A stretch of DNA of 64,000 bases from positions 1-64,000 of the forward strand of contig CAKORR010000001.1 of NCBI GenBank assembly GCA_934101595.1, read 5' to 3'. This DNA is from an uncultured Bacilli bacterium. Its GTDB lineage: Bacteria; Bacillota_I; Bacilli_A; RF39; UBA660. The notes under the pieces were generated by a model. That model searched no databases. It worked only from the letters and a program-made list of their open reading frames with translations, and was not told the origin of the DNA. This document shows positions 8,589 through 16,545 of this stretch, piece after piece. The translations under genes and the position numbers were made by a program. Positions within the stretch are counted from its first letter, which is position 1, and each line of letters starts with the position of its first letter.

Positions 8589-9467
8589 ATGAAGAAGACA
8601 ATTAAACTTATCTCACTATGCATAATCTTATCAATTTTGGGAGGATGTTTTGACAAAAACAATTTAGAAAACGCAACAATAAACACAACTGTTTATCCAG
8701 TAATGTTTTTGACTGAATACCTGTATGGAGATAATAGCCAAGTTAACTCAATTTACCCGGCTGGGGTAGATATAGAAAATTACACATTAAATAAAAAGCA
8801 AATTAAGGAGTATGCGAAAGCTGATTTGTTTATATATAATGGGTTAACTAAAGAAAAGGAAATAGCTAAAGAGCTTATTAATAAGAATAAGAATATGCTT
8901 ATAATAGATGTTTCTTATGGCCTAAAGTACATGTATGGCGTTGAGGAACTATGGCTATCACCTAATAATTTTTTAATGCTAGCTAAGAACGCTAAAGAAT
9001 ATTTAAAGGAATATGTAAATAGTAAATATGCTATAGAAAAAATTGAAGAAAAATACAAAGAACTAGAAGAAACTATGAGCTTAATGGATGCTGAATTAAG
9101 AAATATCAAAAAAACAGCAGTTGAAGAAAAAAAATCGATTACCTTAGTAACTTCATCAAGCGTTTTTAAGTTTTTAGAAAGATATGGTTTTAATGTTATT
9201 GCGCTAGATGATGAAGAAAATTTAACAACTAATAATCTAAATAATATAAAGAGCAATTTTAAAAATGGTAATTATGACTCTATACTTATGCTAAAGAAAG
9301 ATGAAAAAACAGAGGTAATAAACTCCCTTGTAAATGATTATAAGGCTAATGTTGTTACAGTCGACGAAATGTATGCTCTAGACAGCAGCGAGAAAAACAA
9401 TAATGAAACTTATTTAACAATTATGGATACATTTATAGATAATATAAGAAATATTATTTTAGAATAA
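8589..9467 (+). CDS. ZnuA/TroA-like lipoprotein lacking the usual metal ligands
   Basis: Exported lipoprotein. The signal peptide ends in a lipobox (ILGGC, Cys at residue 21). The body resembles the metal ABC-transporter binding protein family (cluster A-I, ZnuA/TroA/MntC): VYPVMFLTEYLYGD, YPAGVDIENYTL, ADLFIYNGL, a long helix near residues 130-175, and FLERYGFNVIAL. In the family, His ligands sit in PGxEPHxYE, HxWLDP and SHxAFxYL. Here these positions read GVDIENYTL, ELWLSPNN and TSSSVFKFL, so all three His are missing. No permease or ATPase gene is adjacent; it follows yidD by one base. It is probably a repurposed binding protein that no longer transports metal. Fold assignment is fairly sure; function is unknown. 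Confidence 0.7.
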   Translation: MKKTIKLISLCIILSILGGCFDKNNLENATINTTVYPVMFLTEYLYGDNSQVNSIYPAGVDIENYTLNKKQIKEYAKADLFIYNGLTKEKEIAKELINKNKNMLIIDVSYGLKYMYGVEELWLSPNNFLMLAKNAKEYLKEYVNSKYAIEKIEEKYKELEETMSLMDAELRNIKKTAVEEKKSITLVTSSSVFKFLERYGFNVIALDDEENLTTNNLNNIKSNFKNGNYDSILMLKKDEKTEVINSLVNDYKANVVTVDEMYALDSSEKNNNETYLTIMDTFIDNIRNIILE

Positions 9468-9475
9468 TTACCATC

Positions 9476-9504
9476 TTGACTACTTATTGTTTATATAGTA
9501 AAAT
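9476..9504 (+). promoter_or_regulatory. Promoter of tRNA-Ser
   Basis: TTGACT (9476-9481), 17 bp, TAAAAT (9499-9504), ending 20 nt before the tRNA. Confidence 0.6.
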
Positions 9505-9523
9505 TAACTAGTAGCCAAGGTTT

Positions 9524-9614
9524 GGAGCAGTACTCAAGAGGCTGAAGAGGCGCCCCTGCTAAGGGTGTAGATCGGGTAACTGGTGCGAGAGTTCGAATCT
9601 CTCCTGCTCCGCCA
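9524..9614 (+). tRNA. tRNA-Ser (GCT)
   Basis: 91-nt class II tRNA with a long variable arm. The acceptor pairs GGAGCAG with CTGCTCC, discriminator G, and CCA is encoded. The anticodon loop CTGCTAA lies between CGCCC and GGGTG, giving anticodon GCT (Ser AGC/AGT). The T arm contains GTTCGAATC. Confidence 0.96.
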
Positions 9615-9625
9615 TTAGATAAATA

Positions 9626-9650
9626 ACTCAAGTCATGCTTGAGTTTTTTT
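9626..9650 (+). terminator. Terminator of tRNA-Ser
   Basis: Hairpin ACTCAAG / CTTGAGT followed by T7. Confidence 0.85.
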
Positions 9651-9672
9651 GTGAAAAAGATTAACACACATA

Positions 9673-9692
9673 AAAAAACGACTTTCGTCGTC
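9673..9692 (-). terminator. Terminator of the tRNA Lys-Ile-Glu operon
   Basis: On the minus strand, ACGAC GAAA GTCGT followed by T7, just after tRNA-Glu. It stands back to back with the tRNA-Ser terminator. Confidence 0.85.
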
Positions 9693-9702
9693 ATTTACTT
9701 TT

Positions 9703-9778
9703 TGGTGACCGGTACGGGATTTGAACCCGTGAATGCATGCGTGAAAGGCATGTGTGTTAACCGTTTCACCAACCGGCC
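9703..9778 (-). tRNA. tRNA-Glu (TTC)
   Basis: 76 nt. Acceptor GGCCGGT pairs with ACCGGTC, discriminator A, CCA encoded. The anticodon loop CTTTCAC gives TTC. Third gene of a three-tRNA operon. Confidence 0.96.
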
Positions 9779-9784
9779 ATAAAA

Positions 9785-9861
<77 letters not shown>

Positions 9862-9927
9862 ATTTCATAAGCCTTTTTCATTTTAACTTATTTTAAAATA
9901 ATTTGCAAGTACTTTTTAAATAAATAA

Positions 9928-10003
9928 TGGTGGACTGTTAGGGATTCGAACCCTAGACCCACTGATTAAGAGTCAGTTGCTCTACCAACTGAGCTAACAG
10001 TCC
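9928..10003 (-). tRNA. tRNA-Lys (CTT)
   Basis: 76 nt. Acceptor GGACTGT pairs with ACAGTCC, CCA encoded. Anticodon stem ACTGA / TCAGT with loop CTCTTAA gives CTT. First gene of the tRNA operon. Confidence 0.96.
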
Positions 10004-10022
10004 ACTTCATAAGTACTCGTAA

Positions 10023-10031
10023 AGTATAGCA
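10023..10031 (-). promoter_or_regulatory. Extended -10 promoter of the tRNA operon
   Basis: TGC followed by TATACT (minus strand) about 20 nt upstream of tRNA-Lys; no clear -35. Confidence 0.5.
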
Positions 10032-10106
10032 TAGTTTTTTTAAAAAATAAATACTTATTTTAAAAAAATTTGCGTAATTTTTAAAATTAATATATTATAG
10101 TATATA

Positions 10107-10115
10107 TGTTATAAT
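10107..10115 (+). promoter_or_regulatory. Extended -10 promoter of the phosphotransferase gene
   Basis: TGT followed by TATAAT, 16 nt ahead of the ATG at 10132; AAAGGAG serves as ribosome binding site. Confidence 0.5.
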
Positions 10116-10131
10116 TATTAAAGGAGCTTAT

Positions 10132-11295
10132 ATGAAAAAAATCGAAAAACTGATCGAAGAAAAAATCTTGCCACATTTTGATATTGATGGAGATTTTGTA
10201 AGCATTTCTACCCCATCATCAAATGGAAATATAAATAATACATTTGTAATAAATTATATTAATAATGGCATAGTATCATCTTATGTATTGCAAAGAATTA
10301 ACACAACAGTATTTAAAAATCCCTTTCTCGTTATGGAAAACATTAAAAATGTAACCGCTCATATAAAAAAGAAACACCCTAATGAAGAGTGTTTGGAAGT
10401 TATCAGTTTAAAGCAAAAAGACTTCCGTGATCAAGATGTTATGCTAATACATGAAAATGAATACGGTGAAACAAGTTATTGGCGCATGTATAATTGTATT
10501 ACTAATTCCATTTCTTACGACACTTCAACTAATCCTGAAGTTTTCAAGAAAGTTGGAATAGCCTTTGCAAATTTCCATAAAGATTTAAGTGATTTTTCAA
10601 TGGGAGAATTAAACGAAACTATTGAAAATTTTCATAACACAAGAATTCGCTTTCTAGATTTACTCAGTGCAATCAAAACAGGAATTCCTGAAAGAATTTT
10701 AAAAAGTAAACCTGAAATAGATTATTTATGTAAACATCGCCATGACTATAGTATTATTACTGAACTTTTAGAAGAAGAAGCTATTCCTTATAGAGTCACT
10801 CATAATGATACTAAAATTAATAATGTTTTAATGGATAAAGTTACAGATGAGGTCAAGTGTGTGATAGACTTGGATACAATTATGCCAGGATCTGCTTTAT
10901 ATGACATAGGAGACGCTATCCGTTCAGGAGCTAGCAGCACTAGTGAAACTGAAGTAGATCTAAGTAAAGTTTATTTGGATTTAGATTTAGCAAGGGCATT
11001 TTTAGAAGGCTATTTAGAAAACATGAATGGAGAATTAACTAAGGAAGAAATTAATAACATTCCTAATTCAATTTTAGTGATTACTTTAGAACTAGCTATG
11101 AGATTTTTAACTGATTATCTTTTAGGAGACCAATATTTTAAAGTTCCGGATGATGATAAAGAACTTAATCTTAAAAGATGCCAAAATCAAATTGCTCTTG
11201 CTAAAGATATTGAAAGAAAATTACCAATTTTAACAGATATCGTAAAAAGTATTAATATGAAGAATAAAAGAATTTTAAAAAAAGAAGAGATTTAA
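10132..11295 (+). CDS. APH-fold small-molecule kinase, NahK-like (N-acetylhexosamine kinase type)
   Basis: Cytosolic phosphotransferase of the aminoglycoside phosphotransferase (APH) fold, 387 aa. The catalytic loop THNDTKINNVLMD (about residues 223-235) carries the expected Asp. The following CVIDLDTIMPGSALYDIGDAIR contains the metal-binding Asp. This long, conserved version of the motif is typical of the N-acetylhexosamine 1-kinase (NahK) branch, which phosphorylates GlcNAc or GalNAc at C1 for salvage of host glycans. It is a single gene with its own promoter, and its stop codon overlaps the convergent gene by 4 nt. Substrate is inferred from motif style only; no other lacto-N-biose pathway gene is adjacent. 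Confidence 0.72.
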   Translation: MKKIEKLIEEKILPHFDIDGDFVSISTPSSNGNINNTFVINYINNGIVSSYVLQRINTTVFKNPFLVMENIKNVTAHIKKKHPNEECLEVISLKQKDFRDQDVMLIHENEYGETSYWRMYNCITNSISYDTSTNPEVFKKVGIAFANFHKDLSDFSMGELNETIENFHNTRIRFLDLLSAIKTGIPERILKSKPEIDYLCKHRHDYSIITELLEEEAIPYRVTHNDTKINNVLMDKVTDEVKCVIDLDTIMPGSALYDIGDAIRSGASSTSETEVDLSKVYLDLDLARAFLEGYLENMNGELTKEEINNIPNSILVITLELAMRFLTDYLLGDQYFKVPDDDKELNLKRCQNQIALAKDIERKLPILTDIVKSINMKNKRILKKEEI

Positions 11296-11921
11296 CTCTT
11301 CTTTTTAAGTCTAACTTTGGAAAACTTTTTATTTACTTTATCCTTAGGGAACATTTTATCAACTAATTTGTAAAATGTTTTATCACTATTTGAGTTGGAT
11401 ATTCTAAGATAAACTGCTCCGGTAAGCAAAAAGTCAATCGCAAGAAAAATGGTCAACAAGATAGCCACGATATTAGATACCTTGCCATCAAACTTTATAG
11501 CAAGCTTATAAAATTTCGGGTATAAAAATGTATACCACATCATACAAAGTAAACCCCAAATGATTGCATATGGTAAATAAATTCGGCCATTGATGTTAAA
11601 ATTAAAATTAGAATAATCCCATATATATATTCCCCATATTGCTTCTAATAAGTAGCTGCATAAATATTCAAATAAGCTACCTATTAAAGCTCCCAACAAA
11701 AAAGCCTGCCACCATTTTTTTACCTTTAACTTATTAAATATGATTGTTATTAATACAACGCCAAATCCATAAATTGGTTTAAATGGGCCAATTATAAGGC
11801 CTTGCTTATTTACAAAATTACCATATTTCAAAATATAAAACACAGTTTCAAAAACATATCCGGCTAAGGCACCACTGCAAAATAAAAATATATAATCTTT
11901 GACACCTATTTTCTTTTCCAT
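11292..11921 (-). CDS. CmpB-type putative ABC-transporter membrane protein
   Basis: 209-aa polytopic membrane protein with about five hydrophobic segments. The pattern GALAGYVFETVFYIL, then GLIIGPFKPIYGFG, then GSLFEYLCSYLLE and WDYSNF, is characteristic of the family named putative ABC-transporter type IV (CmpB), whose transport role has not been proved. The frame could start at 11966, but GGGTGAAGGT just before the ATG at 11921 favours the shorter form. The basic C-terminal tail (KVRLKKKS) is cytosolic. No ATPase gene is nearby, so calling it a transporter is uncertain. Confidence 0.65.
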   Translation of the reverse strand: MEKKIGVKDYIFLFCSGALAGYVFETVFYILKYGNFVNKQGLIIGPFKPIYGFGVVLITIIFNKLKVKKWWQAFLLGALIGSLFEYLCSYLLEAIWGIYIWDYSNFNFNINGRIYLPYAIIWGLLCMMWYTFLYPKFYKLAIKFDGKVSNIVAILLTIFLAIDFLLTGAVYLRISNSNSDKTFYKLVDKMFPKDKVNKKFSKVRLKKKS

Positions 11922-11997
11922 ACCTTCACCCACAGAAAGTATATCATAAGTATTTGAATAAAGCAAAATATGTGATAATATTAATAAGAGGTGTTTT

Positions 11998-12195
11998 ATG
12001 AAAGAAAAACGACTAAAAGCTATTAAAAGAGTAAATATATATGGAATAATTGGATTAATCTACAGTTTATTTCTTCTTGGTGATTATATAATTAATAGTC
12101 ACAAAACATGGACATTAATAATTTCATTGTCATTATTAATTTCCTCAATTATATTTATAGTTTCAGCTTCAAGCTTAAAAAAGAAACTAAAATAA
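11998..12195 (+). CDS. Small two-helix membrane protein, unknown
   Basis: 65 aa, not recognised. It has a basic N terminus (MKEKRLKAIKR), a first helix near residues 14-29, a second near 38-56, and a lysine-rich end (KKKLK). The ribosome binding site AAGAGGTG is well placed. A second membrane-protein frame begins 23 nt downstream, and the two are probably cotranscribed. Small size and two helices are also seen in holin-like and toxin peptides, but nothing here supports either. Confidence 0.55.
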   Translation: MKEKRLKAIKRVNIYGIIGLIYSLFLLGDYIINSHKTWTLIISLSLLISSIIFIVSASSLKKKLK

Positions 12196-12218
12196 ACACT
12201 GAAAACATACTATTTAGT

Positions 12219-12572
12219 ATGGAGACAATTAATGAAAAATTACAACAACTAAAAAATGAAGACTTAATATGGATTATTTATATTTTTATATCAATATCAG
12301 CCATATTTTCCAATAAATATGAAAAAGAATCTTTGGTTTTTAAAAGTAAGGAGTCATATAAAAAATACAAAACTATAAATGTTTGTATTTTTACTATTGC
12401 TCTTTTTATTTACCTATATTTTTTAGAATTAACAATTAAAAATAGTGAGGATAATCGTACTGAAGATGATTTAGCAAGAATTTTCGCTGCTCTACTCTTT
12501 TTAATTGGTGGCGTAATCTATTTAATTTTAGAAATCAAATCAACTAGCGAAGAAGAAACCGCAATTATTTAA
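12219..12572 (+). CDS. Small membrane protein, unknown
   Basis: 117 aa from the ATG at 12219; the frame stays open upstream to 12108 but that part overlaps the preceding gene and looks non-coding. It has three hydrophobic segments (about residues 15-28, 55-70, 88-105) and a central charged stretch (NKYEKESLVFKSKESYKKYK). No family is recognised and no good ribosome binding site is seen, so translation may be coupled to the gene upstream. It converges on the polysaccharide deacetylase with an 8-nt overlap. Confidence 0.5.
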   Translation: METINEKLQQLKNEDLIWIIYIFISISAIFSNKYEKESLVFKSKESYKKYKTINVCIFTIALFIYLYFLELTIKNSEDNRTEDDLARIFAALLFLIGGVIYLILEIKSTSEEETAII

Positions 12573-13740
12573 AATAACTATACACCTTATGATTCTCAAG
12601 AGTATAGCCTTTTATGGCAGCTAAATCACTTACAGACACCACTTGATAGTTTAACGCATAAAGCTTTGGTAAAACGTTTCTAACAGCTTCTACAGTGGTT
12701 TTATATGAATCATGCATAAGAATGACACTACCATCCGCAACATGACTTAAAATATGTTCCTCAATATACTTACTATTCCTGTATCTCCAATCGTTAGTAT
12801 CTATATTCCAAGTAATAAAGGCATAATCATAATTTTTTAATGTTTTATCATTGTATGCCCCATATGGAGGCCTTAACAACTTAATATTAGAACCAGTTAT
12901 TTCATTATAAAGAATATCGGTTTTTTCTAATTCCTCTTTTGCAAGTGTTTCTTTAGCCTTTTTTAAATTAATATGATTATAAGTATGACTACCAATTTCC
13001 ATTTTATTTTGATAGGCATACAATAATGATTTTTCATAAGTATGCATTTTACTGCCAACCATAAAGAATGTGGCTCTCGCCTTATTTTTTAATAATTCAT
13101 TTACAATATCAATTGTATATTCCCCACTTGGTCCATCATCAAACGTAAAAGCAATTGTTTTTTTATTTTTATCATAATCATAACCATTTTCATTTATATA
13201 TTCATGATCTAATTCATACGTAAAGTCTAAGTAATCTTTTACTTCGTTATAATTCACTCTTATACTAATTAAGTCATTATATTCCGGATTAAAAACATAA
13301 TTTTTAAAATATATTATCATCTCATTATTCTTTATGTCATAATATATATTTCCCTTACCAGATTTAATTCCGTTTATAATAAATTCAGGATATTTCAACT
13401 CTAACAATTCATATACTTTGTTCCAAAATAGATTTAATTTATCACTTTTTATAATACTATCAAATGATATTTCTTTACCAGTTTTATTACTTACAAGATA
13501 AGTTTTGTAATCATTATTTTTCATAACAATAAATGCCGTAAAATCATGTAATTTATTTTCTTTAACAATAGAATTACTGTTTTTTAGTGTAGCGAACGTT
13601 ATCTCGCTACCATTGGAATCACTTAATCTTTTACTCATATTTGATAAATCAAAATTTTTAGAAAAATATACTATATTTATTACAATTAAAAATGCTAACA
13701 AATATATAAGTATATTATCTAATGTACGCTTACTTTTCAT
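12565..13740 (-). CDS. Membrane-anchored polysaccharide deacetylase (NodB domain)
   Basis: Extracytoplasmic metal-dependent de-N-acetylase acting on peptidoglycan or another N-acetylated glycan. One N-terminal transmembrane helix (residues 8-25) anchors it, and an unassigned domain of about 165 residues follows. The NodB domain carries every motif: TFDDGPSG, the metal-binding SHTYNH, RPPYGAY, DTNDWRYRN and VILMHD. The 391-aa length and N-terminal extension resemble PdaC-type or PgdA-type enzymes of Firmicutes. A typical role is lysozyme resistance or wall remodelling. It is transcribed alone, and catalytic residues are intact. Confidence 0.9.
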   Translation of the reverse strand: MKSKRTLDNILIYLLAFLIVINIVYFSKNFDLSNMSKRLSDSNGSEITFATLKNSNSIVKENKLHDFTAFIVMKNNDYKTYLVSNKTGKEISFDSIIKSDKLNLFWNKVYELLELKYPEFIINGIKSGKGNIYYDIKNNEMIIYFKNYVFNPEYNDLISIRVNYNEVKDYLDFTYELDHEYINENGYDYDKNKKTIAFTFDDGPSGEYTIDIVNELLKNKARATFFMVGSKMHTYEKSLLYAYQNKMEIGSHTYNHINLKKAKETLAKEELEKTDILYNEITGSNIKLLRPPYGAYNDKTLKNYDYAFITWNIDTNDWRYRNSKYIEEHILSHVADGSVILMHDSYKTTVEAVRNVLPKLYALNYQVVSVSDLAAIKGYTLENHKVYSYFK

Positions 13741-13819
13741 TACTACTACTCCTAAAATTAGTATACCACAATTAAAAAAGATTATTTAACCATTTTATTA
13801 CAATAATGATAATAATCTT

Positions 13820-14614
13820 TTATATTAAAAATAAAAACTCTATTAATTCTATCATAGTTAGAATTTTTAAAACTAAAAAAACATATTGAAGTATATTTGG
13901 TTTACCACTATCGATGCCTTTTATATAAACTTCCCTAGAAAACATGGCATATGCGAGAGGCAGAAAGATAAACGATAAATAGATATCATCCATCGTAACA
14001 AGGCTCATAATACTTTGCATACATATAAAATAACCATAAGTAGCAAGAATAATAGCGTAAGAGTCAAAAAGTAATGATAGATAAACTCTTTTTCCTTGCT
14101 TGGCATTTATAAATCGTGAACAAATATAAAACTCAACGTTATTAAAAGTGCGTTTTTCAACAATTAAAGATATATTTTGAAAGTCTTTAGGAAAATAGTT
14201 ATAAAAAGCGATAATGTATTCTTTTTTATTAACTGTTGTTTTAAGGATCTTTTTGTAATTACTTAAAAAGTCATACTCCGTTCTTTCCTCGCTTGATAAA
14301 TATTTCCATTCTTCTGTCACCTCAATAGTTTTTTCCTTTATTCTACCATATTTTAATCTTTCACTAATTGTCGAAATAAGGGGAAATATTCCTATAGCAA
14401 TTATGAAAGCCATGAAGAAATCCCATTTTTCAAAAACTACTCTGCCTAACAATAATGCTATAAAGGCAAATAGGATTGAAAACAAAAGAAATATATCCGC
14501 CAAAAAATATTTTTTTAAAAAATACTTAAAATGATATCTTGCTAAAACCATGTGAAAATAAATGCATGTAAGAAAAAAACTTAAGGTGCCAAAAACATAA
14601 TATAATATTATCAT
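13820..14614 (-). CDS. Polytopic membrane protein, unknown
   Basis: 264 aa, not recognised. Hydrophobic segments occupy about residues 1-20, 40-60, 68-85, 190-210, 217-232 and 245-262. Between the third and fourth is a soluble region of about 90 residues with Glu/Lys-rich stretches (SERLKYGRIKEKTIEVTEEW). An upstream ATG exists at 14626, but GGAGTG sits ahead of the ATG at 14614, which is preferred. No conserved catalytic motif is seen. Its neighbours are a wall deacetylase and a frameshifted Panacea gene, which gives no functional hint. Confidence 0.5.
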   Translation of the reverse strand: MIILYYVFGTLSFFLTCIYFHMVLARYHFKYFLKKYFLADIFLLFSILFAFIALLLGRVVFEKWDFFMAFIIAIGIFPLISTISERLKYGRIKEKTIEVTEEWKYLSSEERTEYDFLSNYKKILKTTVNKKEYIIAFYNYFPKDFQNISLIVEKRTFNNVEFYICSRFINAKQGKRVYLSLLFDSYAIILATYGYFICMQSIMSLVTMDDIYLSFIFLPLAYAMFSREVYIKGIDSGKPNILQYVFLVLKILTMIELIEFLFLI

Positions 14615-14722
14615 AACACACTCCATCTACTAAAATAATAATATCATATTATAAAGTTTTAGTAAACTTATGAAAAATATTAACAATATTAAAATATATT
14701 TTATATGATAGAATAAACAAAG

Positions 14723-15279
14723 ATGATTTACATGGGAGTTAAGCGAATTCTTATTCCTAATTTTAAATGTTTAGCAAGTGAGATAGGTAAAATAGTTGCA
14801 AATAAATGTTTAGATAGAAACATTCCTCTTTATACTCTAAAACTCGAAAAATTTTTAATACTAATTCAAGTAGAAAATATTAAAAAATATGGCAAAGCAC
14901 TTTTCCATGAAAATATTATATTAGATAGTGTTTATAAAGCTATAATAGACGAAGTAGAACAAGATTTTAAAACGTATTTTATTAACATGGAAATGAGTCT
15001 AAAGGACAATAGATTTTGTGAATATATTAATGTATTAGTAAATAAGAAACAATTATTAAATCAGTAATAGAAAAATATGGGTATTGTGATACTTTTGAAC
15101 TGGAAAATACAACTGATATTCAATTAATACATAAAATAGCTGAGGTTTTTGACACTAAAATAATCAATCCCTCCCTACTACTATATGGCATATCTATATT
15201 TTCAGAAACTTTACCTCAGGTTTTGAAAAAAACAAATAAAAGTGAGAATACTTTGCCACATTTTAAAACTCGAACATAG
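14723..15279 (+). pseudogene. Frameshifted Panacea (DUF4065)-like gene
   Basis: The first frame (14723-15067, 114 aa) contains a degenerate Panacea signature: LYTLKLEKFLILIQ, then KKYGKALFHENI. This parallels LTCKRIQKLLYFIEIEY and RNNGRPLFEYDF in the intact copies at 47-48.5 kb. It stops at 15065, but another frame carries on from about 15048 to the TAG at 15277-15279. That frame reads ETIIKSVIEKYGYCDTFELE and QLIHKIAEVFDTKI, which is how the C-terminal half of such proteins looks. A 1-nt loss (or 2-nt gain) near 15045-15060 would join the two. The typical GPV segment is missing. It is either a decaying antitoxin-like gene or a sequencing error; Panacea assignment is moderate. Confidence 0.55.
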
Positions 15280-15297
15280 TAAACGTTCGAGTTTTAT
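15268..15297 (+). terminator. Terminator-like hairpin after the Panacea-like pseudogene
   Basis: ACTCGAAC / GTTCGAGT with a 9-nt loop, then TTTTATT. The left arm begins a 13-nt sequence that recurs at 16401. Confidence 0.6.
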
Positions 15298-15336
15298 TAG
15301 TGCAGCTGATTTGCTTTTGTCTTATCACCTTTTCAT

Positions 15337-15432
15337 TTAAACACTATTATCTTTTTCATATTTATAATCTTCTTTAATAAGGATTTTTGGCATTATTATA
15401 CCTACATCTTTTTCAGTAAAAATATTACTCAT
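15337..15432 (-). CDS. Tiny ORF coupled to pnuC (31 aa), unknown
   Basis: 31-aa frame starting MSNIFTEKDVGIIMPKI. Its ATG overlaps the last codons of pnuC, so it would be read by translational coupling. It may be a genuine small protein or the remaining end of a larger gene that once followed pnuC. No family is recognised, and coding status rests only on the overlap arrangement. Confidence 0.3.
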   Translation of the reverse strand: MSNIFTEKDVGIIMPKILIKEDYKYEKDNSV

Positions 15433-16084
15433 CCACTGCATCTTTATTTTTAGACATCTTAATCCATTTAACAAGGCCATATACATTTATAATTAAATAT
15501 CCAATAGAAACTAATAGCATCATAGTTGAGTTAGGAGTACCTTTAATAAAATTTATAATCCAAATAGATAAGTCTATTGAGTTATTAAATAACCATACTA
15601 CCCAACATTCTTTAAATCTTAAATTCATAAGTATAATTCCACACAAATTTATTATGTTGCTGCTAGCATCTAAAAAGGCCAATTGTTGTCCTGGTATTTT
15701 ATTTAATAGAAATCCTAATATAATACTACCTATAACACAAGATATTGTTATTATTGTAGAATTTTTTATATTAAATCCTCTTACTTGAACTTCACTATTA
15801 TTATAGTTCTTCTTCCAACTTAAATATCCCTGTATTTGTGATGGAAAATATACAACAAATGATAATATGGCTATTCCATATAATCCATTTAAATAACATA
15901 CATAACCGCTTAATAAGCAATATAATGCACCAAATATATAATTGTAAATTTTTCCAATACTAGCATAATAAGAATTAATTAAACCACATATCAAAATTAT
16001 AGTTCCCAAAAAATAATCTTTTGAAATTATACCACATATTACCGAAAAGATTATGATTACTAATGTATAAATTTTATTTTTCAT
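15425..16084 (-). CDS. pnuC: Nicotinamide riboside transporter PnuC
   Basis: Polytopic facilitator importing nicotinamide riboside (or a related vitamin) for NAD synthesis. About seven hydrophobic segments are seen. The family's substrate region is recognisable around YNYIFGALYCLLSGYVCY, YGIAILSFVVYFPSQIQGYLSW and the C-terminal LRFKECWVVWLFNNSIDLSIW. The frame opens at 16093, but the ATG at 16084 overlaps the stop of an upstream 47-aa ORF as ATGA and is preferred (219 aa). A second tiny ORF overlaps its 3' end. No NadR or nicotinamide riboside kinase gene is adjacent, so where phosphorylation occurs is not visible here. Confidence 0.85.
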   Translation of the reverse strand: MKNKIYTLVIIIFSVICGIISKDYFLGTIILICGLINSYYASIGKIYNYIFGALYCLLSGYVCYLNGLYGIAILSFVVYFPSQIQGYLSWKKNYNNSEVQVRGFNIKNSTIITISCVIGSIILGFLLNKIPGQQLAFLDASSNIINLCGIILMNLRFKECWVVWLFNNSIDLSIWIINFIKGTPNSTMMLLVSIGYLIINVYGLVKWIKMSKNKDAVDE

Positions 16085-16224
16085 AAATCCCATCCATTCT
16101 CTTTTGTTAAATTATCAATTTTCACACAATAATTGTCAATCATACCACGACTAATAAAAAAATCTTTATCATATTTAGCATCTAGTAAGTCATCCACTGT
16201 TAATTTATGTTCCAAATTTACCAT
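16081..16224 (-). CDS. Small ORF leading the pnuC operon (47 aa), unknown
   Basis: Begins MVNLEHKLTVDDLLDAKYD and ends ENGWDL. AAGGAAG lies 5 nt before the ATG and an extended -10 promoter is 23 nt upstream, so expression is likely. The stop overlaps the pnuC ATG as ATGA. It could be a leader peptide, an independent small acidic protein or a gene fragment; no family is recognised. Confidence 0.45.
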   Translation of the reverse strand: MVNLEHKLTVDDLLDAKYDKDFFISRGMIDNYCVKIDNLTKENGWDL

Positions 16225-16246
16225 AAATCTTCCTTATGCATGATTT

Positions 16247-16255
16247 ATTATAACA
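16247..16255 (-). promoter_or_regulatory. Extended -10 promoter of the pnuC operon
   Basis: TGT followed by TATAAT on the minus strand, 23 nt upstream of the 47-aa ORF; the -35 is poor. The roughly 16-nt leader leaves no room for a riboswitch. The 150 bp between this and the tRNA-Arg terminator is AT-rich and shows nothing else. Confidence 0.5.
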
Positions 16256-16400
16256 TACAAGTCGAATATTTTTGTGAGAAATGTATTTCTTGGTAATTAT
16301 TACTTATATTTATTCTGAATACTATTTATATATTCAATGCATTAATAGTTTATTTTCTAATAAATAATAATACATTTTTTCATTCATAAATTTAGATATA

Positions 16401-16428
16401 TTAAAACTCGAACTATAAAAGGTTCGAA
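16401..16428 (-). terminator. Hairpin after tRNA-Arg
   Basis: TCGAAC / GTTCGA arms with a short T run on the minus strand. It shares TTAAAACTCGAAC exactly with the hairpin at 15263. Confidence 0.55.
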
Positions 16429-16441
16429 TTTACTATCAATC

Positions 16442-16518
16442 TGGTGCCCTTAGAGTGATTCGAACACTCGACCTAGTGCGTCGGAGGCACTCGCTCTATC
16501 CAACTGAGCTATAAGGGC
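16442..16518 (-). tRNA. tRNA-Arg (CCG)
   Basis: 77 nt. Acceptor GCCCTTA pairs with TAAGGGC, CCA encoded. Anticodon stem AGTGC / GCACT with loop CTCCGAC gives CCG. It lies immediately downstream of the rseP terminator. Confidence 0.95.
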
Positions 16519-16545
16519 AAAAAAGGTTATTATTTAAATAACCTT
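16519..16545 (-). terminator. Terminator of cdsA-rseP
   Basis: AAGGTTAT / ATAACCTT followed by T6 on the minus strand, overlapping the rseP stop and abutting tRNA-Arg. Confidence 0.8.

Noticed and set aside
9491..9694. 67-aa minus-strand reading frame
   Set aside because: It is antisense to tRNA-Ser and its terminator; the apparent protein is a translation of the tRNA.
12108..12218. Upstream extension of the 117-aa membrane protein
   Set aside because: It overlaps most of the preceding gene's second helix in another frame and has no ribosome binding site; the ATG at 12219 is more plausible.
15297..15336. Continuation of the Panacea-like pseudogene or another gene
   Set aside because: Short AT-rich spacer after a terminator hairpin; no open frame with a start.
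16225..16441. Riboswitch upstream of pnuC
   Set aside because: The predicted transcript start lies only about 16 nt before the first ORF, leaving no room for an aptamer.
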